This document shows positions 54,125-64,000 of a stretch of 64,000 nt of DNA, piece after piece. Source of the stretch: Deinococcus betulae (GTDB taxonomy: Bacteria > Deinococcota > Deinococci > Deinococcales > Deinococcaceae); the NCBI RefSeq assembly GCF_020166395.1, contig NZ_JAIQXU010000004.1, forward strand, positions 62,001-126,000, given 5' to 3'. The translations under genes were made by a program, and so were the position numbers. A model generated the notes under the pieces. It was not told where the DNA came from. It did no database searches and saw nothing but the letters and a program-made list of their open reading frames with translations. The stretch's first letter is position 1. Every line of letters starts with the position of its first letter.

Positions 54125-54140
54125 CTGAGTCATAACTCAG
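54125..54140. promoter_or_regulatory. Palindrome upstream of the TetR gene
   Basis: CTGAGT-CATA-ACTCAG, extended to 9-bp arms with one mismatch, ending 2 nt before the TetR ATG in the PAAR/TetR divergent region. Candidate autoregulatory operator. Confidence 0.5.
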
Positions 54141-54142
54141 GA

Positions 54143-54736
54143 ATGGCGCGGCCCCGACAGATTAGCGACGAACAGATTGTGGCAGCGGCCCAGGAAGTTT
54201 TTCTGGAACAGGGATTTTCGGCCACCACAGCGGCCATTGCCCGGCGTGCTGGGGTATCTGAAGGCACCCTGTTCAACCGCTTTACCAGCAAAGAGGACCT
54301 GTTTGCAGCGGCCATCGGCCTAACCGACTACGGCCAGTGGCGGGCGGCCCTGCTGGAAGCGGCTGGCCAGGGCGAGGTCCGGCGCAATCTGGAGCGCGCC
54401 GCCCTGAGCATGCTGCACGAGGCCGAGCAACTGGTGCCCCGGCTGATGGTGGTGTTCTCGCGTGGGCATGATCCCAGCCACAACCCCATGCTCGACCGGC
54501 TGGACGACCCCATGCGGGCAGACGCGGGCGTGCTGGCCGCCTACTTGCAGGCCGAGGTGCGCCTGGGCCGGCTGCGGCCCCTGGACGCCGACATCACGGC
54601 CCTGACGATGGTGGGCGCCCTGACGCACTACATCCACCAGGAACAAGTAATGCCCCCGGCCGGGCGTGCCCCTATTGAGGCTGGACGCCTGGTGCGCGGC
54701 CTGCTGGACGTGCTGTGGCCAGGGTTGGCGCCGTGA
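54143..54736 (+). CDS. TetR-family regulator of the efflux operon
   Basis: 197 aa. Helix-turn-helix at about 25-48 ([20 protein letters not shown], then TSKEDLF) as in TetR/AcrR. The C-terminal ligand domain ends [10 protein letters not shown]. It lies just upstream of, and in the same direction as, the TolC/RND genes, with a palindrome between. It is therefore the likely repressor of that operon. Confidence 0.9.
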   Translation: MARPRQISDEQIVAAAQEVFLEQGFSATTAAIARRAGVSEGTLFNRFTSKEDLFAAAIGLTDYGQWRAALLEAAGQGEVRRNLERAALSMLHEAEQLVPRLMVVFSRGHDPSHNPMLDRLDDPMRADAGVLAAYLQAEVRLGRLRPLDADITALTMVGALTHYIHQEQVMPPAGRAPIEAGRLVRGLLDVLWPGLAP

Positions 54737-54751
54737 CCCGCGCACCGAAAG

Positions 54752-54769
54752 TAAGTGAGCCTTCACTTA
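54752..54769. promoter_or_regulatory. TetR-type operator before the efflux operon
   Basis: TAAGTGA-GCCT-TCACTTA, a perfect 7-bp inverted repeat. Its right arm runs into TATAAA (54768-54773), a possible -10. It is about 105 nt before the first efflux gene. A regulator bound here would cover the promoter. Confidence 0.65.
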
Positions 54770-54876
54770 TAAACGGCCAGAGCTGGGGGCCAGGTCCACC
54801 GGAAGAGGGATGGCCCAGCCACCCTGCCTGATTCACCTTTTTTCTGGCCGCCTGTGCGGCTCCTTTCGAGGTCACC

Positions 54877-56319
54877 ATGTTTCGTTCAAGACCGCTTCTT
54901 CTGTCCCTGCTGCTGGGCACAGCCCTGAGCCTGGAACCCGCTCGGGCCCAGGGCAGCGCGCCGCCCAGCCCACCTCCCCCGGCCACAGCCCCCCAGAGCG
55001 GCCCGCTCTCCCTGAATGACCTGCTGCTGGCGCTGCGCACCGCGCCGGGCTGGCGCGCGGCCGACCTGACTTACCGCGCCGCGCAGCTGACCCTGCAAAG
55101 CGCGCGCACCCGCGCGGGCCTGAGCGTCAGCGCCGGGGCCGACGGCGCCCTGAACCGCGTGCCCTGGGACGGCGGCGAGTGGAAAGGCAGCGGCACGCTG
55201 ACCGTAATCGCCAGCTTGGCCGTGCTGCCCTGGTCACCCGCTTTTGAAGGGGTGCGCAGCGCCGAGCGCGCCCTGGCCGCCGCCGCCCTGACCCTGCGCG
55301 CCGAACGCGCGAGCCTGACCGCGCAGCTGTTTCAGGCATATGCCGGGGTGCGGCAGGCCCAGAGCGCCCTGACGGCGGCCCAGGCCCAGACCACCCTGGC
55401 GGCGCGGGTGCTGACGATCACGCAGGCCCAGCAGACGCAGGGCCTTCAGACCGGCGCTGGAGTGCTGGAGCGGCAAGCCGCGCTGGAGGGGGCGCAGGCC
55501 GCCGAGGCGCAGGCCACGCGCGCTGTAACCCAGGCGCAGCAGGCCATCACGCGGCTGCTGGGCACCGCCGTTACACTGGCCCCCACCTCTTCCCTGCCCG
55601 ACCTGACCCCTGCGGGCGACCTGCCAGCGCTGCTGGCCCGCGCCCTGGCACAGCGGCCCGAGGTCAACCGCGCCCGCGCCGCTGTGGGCGACGCCCAGGC
55701 TGGCCGCGCCGCGTCGGCCCTGGACGCCCGGCTGCCTGACCTGAGTGCCGGAGTGCGCGCCGGGCAGCTGGCCGACGCCCAGGGCAATCCTGGCCGTACG
55801 GTCAGCGCCACCCTGAACGTGAAAGCGGGCGTGCTGGGCGCGCAGGTCAGCGTGCCGCTGCGTGACACCAGTGCAGCGGTGACGGGCGTGGCCCTGTCCC
55901 TGAGCGCCTCTTTGCCCCTCCTCGGCCGCCCGCAGGACACCGCGCTGGCACAGGCCGAACTGGGGCTGGCACAGGCGGCGCTGGCGCTGGAGGCCGCGCA
56001 GCAGGGCGCCGAACTGGAGGTCCGCACCCGCTTTATGGCCCTCGAAGATGAACGCAGCGGCCTCCCCGCTGCCCAGACCCGGCAGGCCGCCGCCGCCCTG
56101 GCTGTCCAGAATGCCCGCGCCCGTCTAGACGCAGGCCTGGGCACAGCGCTGGATGTGGCCCAGGCCGAACTGAACTTGCTACAAGCCGACCAGGCGCTGA
56201 CGGCTGCGCGCGACCGCATCACCCTGGCCGGGCTGGCCCTGGCCCAGTCCACGGCCGACCTTGACCCGCTGCTGCTGACCCTTCCCCCCACCCCCCTGCC
56301 CACCGGAGGCCGCCCATGA
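54877..56319 (+). CDS. TolC-family outer membrane efflux protein, first copy
   Basis: 480 aa with a signal peptide (to about residue 24) and a proline-rich linker. Two repeats of long Ala/Gln-rich helices ([39 protein letters not shown]) have the usual TolC/OEP ARxRLDAG pattern. It forms the outer-membrane channel of the tripartite pump. GAGG precedes the ATG; the stop overlaps the next start. Confidence 0.88.
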   Translation: MFRSRPLLLSLLLGTALSLEPARAQGSAPPSPPPPATAPQSGPLSLNDLLLALRTAPGWRAADLTYRAAQLTLQSARTRAGLSVSAGADGALNRVPWDGGEWKGSGTLTVIASLAVLPWSPAFEGVRSAERALAAAALTLRAERASLTAQLFQAYAGVRQAQSALTAAQAQTTLAARVLTITQAQQTQGLQTGAGVLERQAALEGAQAAEAQATRAVTQAQQAITRLLGTAVTLAPTSSLPDLTPAGDLPALLARALAQRPEVNRARAAVGDAQAGRAASALDARLPDLSAGVRAGQLADAQGNPGRTVSATLNVKAGVLGAQVSVPLRDTSAAVTGVALSLSASLPLLGRPQDTALAQAELGLAQAALALEAAQQGAELEVRTRFMALEDERSGLPAAQTRQAAAALAVQNARARLDAGLGTALDVAQAELNLLQADQALTAARDRITLAGLALAQSTADLDPLLLTLPPTPLPTGGRP

Positions 56320-57371
56320 CCCGTCTGTCCCCCCGTGCCCTGCCCCTGCTGGCCCCCATTTTTCTGTCGCTGACCCTGGGAACGGCCTCGGCCCAGACCG
56401 CCCTGACGCTGCCCGGCGCCGTGAGCCGCGCGCTGACCAGCGGCACCGATGTCACGACCGCCCGCGCCAACCTGCAAAAGGCGCAGGCGGGCCTGCGGGC
56501 CGTACGGGCCGACCCCACCAGCCTCCTGCCCACGCTGACCCAGGCCGAACAGGACGTGGCCGCGCAGGCCGCCGCCCTGGACGCCGCCAAGCTGGGCGCG
56601 GCGCAGGCCGCTGTCTCGGGCTACCTGGCCGCCGCCGAGGGCGAAGCGCGCGCGGCCCTGGCCGCCGCGCAGGTGGCGCTGAGCGACCGCAACCTGAAAA
56701 TTGCCCAGGCCCGCCTGGCTGCGCGGGTCGCCACCGCCCTGGACGTCAGCCGGGCCCAGAACAGCCTGAACAGTGACCGTCAGGACCTGGCCAGCGCGCG
56801 GGCCGCCCTGCCCGTGCTGGAAGCGCAGCTGACCCGCACCCTCAACCTCCCGGCGGGCACCGACCTGAAACTGGGAGCGGTGCCCGCCGCGCCCAAGCTG
56901 AGCACCACCCTGGCCACGCTGCAAACTGGCCTCGACAAGCGCCTGCCCAGCCTGGTGCAGGCCGCGAACGGCGCGAGTTTTGCGGCCCTGCAAGTTCGCC
57001 TGGCCGACAACGATTACACCCCGTCACGCACCCTGGAAGACGCCCGCGTGGCGGCCCAGAACGCGCAGCGCAGCCTGGATGACGGCCTGCGCGCCGCCCA
57101 GACCGGCGTGCGCGACGCCTACCGCAGTGCCCAGGACGCCCAGGAGCGCGTGGCTCTGGCCCGCGAGGCGCTACAAAACGCCCAGAGCAGCCTGACCCAG
57201 GCCCAGGCGCGCCTGAAAGCCGGCACCGCCGCCGCCGTGGAGGTTCAGCAGATGCAGCTGCAGGTGCAGCAGGCCGCGTTCAGTCTGACCCAGGCGCAGG
57301 GCGGCGTCTGGCGCGCACTCTCGGCGCTGGGGAGCGCGTCCGGCGTGGACGTGACTGGGCTGGTGAACTGA
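56316..57371 (+). CDS. TolC-family outer membrane efflux protein, second short copy
   Basis: 351 aa with a signal peptide ending near ASAQ. It has the same helical repeats as its neighbour ([44 protein letters not shown]), but is about 130 residues shorter than usual TolC. It overlaps the first copy by 4 nt and the adaptor gene by 1 nt. It may be an alternative channel subunit or a divergent partner of the first. Confidence 0.85.
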   Translation: MTRLSPRALPLLAPIFLSLTLGTASAQTALTLPGAVSRALTSGTDVTTARANLQKAQAGLRAVRADPTSLLPTLTQAEQDVAAQAAALDAAKLGAAQAAVSGYLAAAEGEARAALAAAQVALSDRNLKIAQARLAARVATALDVSRAQNSLNSDRQDLASARAALPVLEAQLTRTLNLPAGTDLKLGAVPAAPKLSTTLATLQTGLDKRLPSLVQAANGASFAALQVRLADNDYTPSRTLEDARVAAQNAQRSLDDGLRAAQTGVRDAYRSAQDAQERVALAREALQNAQSSLTQAQARLKAGTAAAVEVQQMQLQVQQAAFSLTQAQGGVWRALSALGSASGVDVTGLVN

Positions 57372-58629
57372 TGGCCGGGACCCGTCCGAGGCTTCTGGTG
57401 GTGCTGACCGGCACGCTGCTGCTCAGCGCCTGTGCCGGCGGGGGCGAGGGCCGCCAGAACGGCAACGACCTAGATGCCGCCCCGGCCAAGACGACCACCC
57501 TGCGCGTGACCACCGTGAGCGCCCAGCAGGGCCGCCTGAGCGCGCAGCGCAGCGCCAGCGCCACCATCCGGGCCGAGCGCGACAGCCAGGTCGCCGCGCA
57601 GGCCAGCGGCGTGGTGGCGCGCCTGCTGGTTCAGGAGGGCGAGCAGGTCTCGGCGGGGCAGGTCGTGGCGCAGCTGGACGACGCCCCGCAGCGCCAGGCG
57701 CTGGAAAACGCCCGACTTCAGGTGCAGCAGGCCCAGCTGAGTCTGGCCCAGACCAGCCGCACCACCCAGGGCTCAGAAGCGGCGCTGCGCGCGGCGGTGA
57801 CGGCGGCGCAGGCCAGCCTGTCACAGGCCCAGAGCAGTGCCCAGAGCGCCGAAAATCTGTATGCCCTGGGCGGCATCAGTCAGGCGGACCTGCAGGCGGC
57901 GCGGGCGCAGCTGGCCCAGGCCCAGAGTGGGCTGGCCCAGGCCCGCACCAACCTCGCCCAGAACGGCCAGAGCGCCCAGAACAGCGTGCCGCTGGGCCGC
58001 GTGGGGCTGGAACAGGCCCAGGCAGGTGTGCGCCAGGCCGAGGAAAACCTGGCCCGCGCCGCCGTGCGCGCGCCCTTTGCCGGCACCGTGGCCGACCTGA
58101 GCGCCGAGATCGGGGAATTTGTGGCGCAGGGCTCGCCGGTCTTTCGGCTGGTAGACCCCGGCAGCATCCGCGCGCAGTTCAATGTGCCGGCCGCCGACGC
58201 CCCTGGTCTGCGCGCCGGGACGGCCCTGAACCTGGGCTACGGCGGCGTGAACTACGTGGCGACCGTGGTGGACACCCCCGGGATTGCGGGCAGCAACCGG
58301 CTGGTGCGGATCACGGCGCGCGTGCAGGGCGGTGAGGCGCTGCCCGTGGGCGCCGCCGCCCAGGCCCGTTACCGCGTGACGCTGGGGCAGGGCGTCCTGA
58401 TTCCCAGCGCCGCCGTGCAGGCTGACGGCGGAGAGAATGTCGTGTACACCGTGGCCGGCGGCGTGGCCGAGCGCACGCCGGTGACGGTGGTGGCCGAAAG
58501 CGGCGCCCAGGTGGCGGTGCAGGGCCTCCCGGCAGGCCAGCGCGTGATTGCCCCGGTGCCGGCCAGCCTGCAGAGCGGCGCGCGGGTGACCGCCGAGACC
58601 CGCGCGCCCGCCGCCAGCGGGGCCACCCC

Positions 58630-58633
<4 letters not shown>
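57371..58633 (+). CDS. RND efflux periplasmic adaptor (membrane fusion protein)
   Basis: 420 aa lipoprotein: lipobox LSAC with Cys21. Barrel-sandwich half [24 protein letters not shown], a long Gln/Ala helical hairpin, the second lipoyl half [27 protein letters not shown], then beta-barrel domains to [10 protein letters not shown]. Joins the RND pump to the TolC channel. Confidence 0.93.
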
Positions 58634-62046
<3,413 letters not shown>

Positions 62047-62519
62047 GGTTCACCAGTCACAGCAGGCAAAGCGAAACTGACAGTGACCCATCTCGTTTCT
62101 GCTCTGACAACCCCCTCTTTTCCATAGCGGAGATGAACAGAAACTCGCTTTGATGCACCAACCCCAAATAACTCAGAGCCACCCTCAGGTCATCGTAGGG
62201 TAGCTCTGAGCTTTGGTTTGAAAGGTAGAGGTAACGCCTCTGAGCGGCGGCGTTGGCAAAGACCTGTTGTCAGAAAGAAGGAGTGATGCACACCGTCGGC
62301 TGTGTTGGGCACACCAAGTCTGGCGACATCTCTGTGCACGACCCTGGGTGCTTAGGGTTCTCGCCATCCCTTTCCAGCTTGACGCAATCAGCTATGAAGA
62401 CTGCTTCTCGTTGTCTTGCCATTTCCAGTGTCTACTTTCGATCTGCATCCTGGTGGAGCAGTTTGACAGCTGCGTTCTGAAGCCAACCGGTTGGGCCAAG
62501 TCGCGTTTAGGTGCGGCTC
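62047..62519. other. Intergenic region after the efflux operon
   Basis: About 470 nt between convergent genes. Contains the hairpin at 62172-62210; no convincing gene. Confidence 0.45.
62172..62210. terminator. Long hairpin downstream of the RND gene
   Basis: CTCAGAGC(C)ACCCT and AGGGT(A)GCTCTGAG, 13 paired bases with one internal mismatch, followed by CTTTGG. It lies 125 nt past the stop, far for a simple terminator. The outer arm partly resembles the repeat at 47534. Confidence 0.45.
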
Positions 62520-63236
62520 TTACTCCAGTCCGTAGACCCGATGCACCGTACTACGGCGCAGTAACCTCGCGGCGCCTGTCGCCTGGTCGAGAATGAGGAT
62601 TTCGCCAGCAGCCGTCATGCCGTACAGCACGCCATTGACGAAACTGAGGCCATAGATCCCTTCAAAACCTGTCAGGCCCACGTTGCTGACTGCCCCAGTC
62701 TCTGAATTCACCGTGACGAGGCGATCAGACGCACCAGCGATAACGGTTGCATAGAGCGTGCCATCGGGCGCAAACGCCAGGTCACCGCTCAGAATCTCAC
62801 TGTGTGCCTCTGCATTGAGCTGCGTGGCGACCCCCTGGACAGGATCGATGCGGTAAAAGTGGCCATACTCGTCACCAGCGAACAGGTCGCCCTGGGCATT
62901 AAAAGCAAGCGCATTGAGGGCGTTCATATGTTTGCCCCCCACAGCGGTGGCGGCGCCTGTCTGCGGATCGACGCGGAACAGCATGTTGCTTGTGACGGCG
63001 TATAGGTTTCCCGATTGGGGCTGCCGGGCAAGATCAGAGAACTGGATGGCGGGGACCAGCGTGGCGACCTGGACGTCGGCGCCGCCCGACAAATTGACGG
63101 CATAGAGATGATGCCCAGAGACGGCCAGAACGTGCGCCTCAGGTGCCGGCGGCTGTGTCGGTGGGGCCGCAGGAGGCGAGCAGGCAGCAAGAACGGCGGT
63201 GAAAAGGGCTAAATAGATCGTGGTTTTGAGAGACAT
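62520..63236 (-). CDS. Lipoprotein with beta-propeller-like repeats
   Basis: 238 aa from the ATG with AAGGAG 6 nt upstream. Lipobox LAAC with Cys19, then a Pro-rich linker. The body has repeats of the form DxxTGAxxxVG (VDPQTGAATAVGG, VNSETGAVSNVGL, LDQATGAARLL) and GDLFAGDEYGHFYRID, as in surface beta-propeller (NHL/SMP-30-like) proteins. No enzymatic motif; a binding or structural role outside the cell is likely. Confidence 0.82.
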   Translation of the reverse strand: MSLKTTIYLALFTAVLAACSPPAAPPTQPPAPEAHVLAVSGHHLYAVNLSGGADVQVATLVPAIQFSDLARQPQSGNLYAVTSNMLFRVDPQTGAATAVGGKHMNALNALAFNAQGDLFAGDEYGHFYRIDPVQGVATQLNAEAHSEILSGDLAFAPDGTLYATVIAGASDRLVTVNSETGAVSNVGLTGFEGIYGLSFVNGVLYGMTAAGEILILDQATGAARLLRRSTVHRVYGLE

Positions 63237-63812
63237 ACCAAACTCCTTGAACCAGCAGACTGGCCTGATGTCGTCACCGTATGGAGAAGTGGGTGACATA
63301 GAGGTGACATCGGGCTCCTGCCACTGTTCCAGGGAGTGTGTTTGTATGCGACCGAAGACTCCACCGCTCCCGTTGTTCGTCAAGCATTTCTGGATCAGCC
63401 TGATAGCGCCATCGCCACTCCGCGCTTAGATGAAATCCAGCTTCTTCCTCGCCCAGCTGCACTACCCTGGGCGTCTCTCGAATTGGACCGTGACCTGCTA
63501 ATCCAACGCCCAGATTTGACGAATGACGCCGCATCACGCATTCACACGCTGGGATGGCCTACGCCATCAGCTGTTTGGTGGGATACAGAGATAGACGCAA
63601 CAGATGTCGAGGTTGCTCATTCACGCCAGAACGCTGACACGCATCGCCGCCATATGGATACAACTGGATGTCGCCCTGCACGCTCCAGGTTCCGATTTTG
63701 AGCATTCAGCAAACGGCGCCCGAGCATCCAGCAACGAGACGGGGCAGATTCACAGTACCAGCGAACCGAACCATACCCATACAGTTCTGAAGTTTCATCT
63801 CCCGCGTTCTGA
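63237..63812. other. Intergenic region with no recognised gene
   Basis: About 575 nt upstream of the AraC-like fragment. Open frames here do not extend the AraC reading frame and show no familiar domain. Confidence 0.4.
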
Positions 63813-64000
63813 TGCAAGCTCTGCACTCACGAGCTCAGCTGCTTGATCTTGTTTCAAGCAGCCGAGTTAAGCACGGCGCTGGCACAGCGGTTTCAGACTG
63901 TGATGGGGCAGCCTCCGATGAATTGTCTCATGCAGTGGCGTATGGGTCTGGTGGCCCAGTGTCTGCCGGATGAGAACCTCGCAGATGTGGCTGAAGCCGT
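63813..64000 (+). pseudogene. AraC-family regulator C-terminal fragment, runs off the window
   Basis: In the frame after a TGA at 63810-63812, the translation includes LFQAAELSTALAQRF, then VMGQPPMNCLMQWRMGL. This is the helix-turn-helix pattern of AraC-type regulators with a cupin N-domain (commonly LSRSALAQRF, GxPPMxYLxxWRM). No start codon or cupin part is found upstream in any frame, so it looks like a truncated or frameshifted gene. The rest lies beyond the window edge. Confidence 0.5.

Noticed and set aside
55446..56993. A 515-aa minus-strand open frame
   Set aside because: Antisense to the two TolC-like genes; low-complexity Gly/Arg/Ala/Ser translation without domains.
62253..62596. 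Short frames after the efflux operon considered as transposase remnants
   Set aside because: Neither strand gives a transposase motif and no terminal repeats were found.
63336..63701. A 121-aa plus-strand frame
   Set aside because: No ribosome binding site or -10 element, no recognised domain, and not in a frame that joins the AraC fragment. A decayed gene cannot be excluded.

Overview
The window looks like chromosomal DNA of a Deinococcus-type bacterium (Deinococcota). The GC content is high. There is an HU protein with a Lys/Ala/Pro-rich N-terminal extension. Many genes have a TAnnnT -10 hexamer only 6-7 nt before the start codon, which fits leaderless mRNAs, and many neighbours overlap as ATGA. 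The genus is an inference from gene content; no rRNA or tRNA gene was seen.

Layout. 1-14.5 kb is loosely packed. It holds a secreted trypsin-like protease, an alpha/beta hydrolase divergent from a winged-helix regulator, a c-di-GMP hydrolase (HD-GYP) downstream of a cyclase (GGDEF), a metallo-beta-lactamase-fold hydrolase, a GH16 glucanase lipoprotein, a Cys/Gly-tailed membrane protein and a DinB-fold protein, separated by several 450-750 nt stretches without convincing genes. 14.5-18.4 kb holds an SMR transporter, a PLP-dependent sulfur amino acid enzyme, and a two-gene unit of unknown function (a 98-aa His-containing protein plus an LRR/DUF6745 protein). 18.5-24.7 kb is a minus-strand operon of the STM4011-STM4015 families: two radical SAM enzymes, a sulfatase-fold protein, an ATP-grasp-like protein and two tandem LRR-like paralogues. 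It has no known function and is the best candidate for an undescribed system here.

24.7-34 kb is dominated by copper handling: CopA with a translationally coupled DUF305 protein under two copies of a C7AG5 operator, and DUF2946-YcnI-CopC-CopD. These flank hemD, a DUF808 gene and manA. 34-38 kb is pstSCAB, with an identical Pho-box-like 15-mer before both pstS and pstC. Then come an M20 peptidase, HU, a GAF-rich histidine kinase with a convergent receiver protein, a three-gene urate degradation operon, nagA, a degenerate HAD protein and the TldD/PmbA protease pair.

51.9-64 kb contains a membrane HD-GYP protein, an orphan PAAR protein divergent from a TetR regulator, and a four-gene RND efflux operon with two TolC-like genes and palindromes suited to TetR control. 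It ends with a lipoprotein and the remnant or edge of an AraC-type regulator that runs off the window. No CRISPR array, intact insertion sequence or prophage was recognised.
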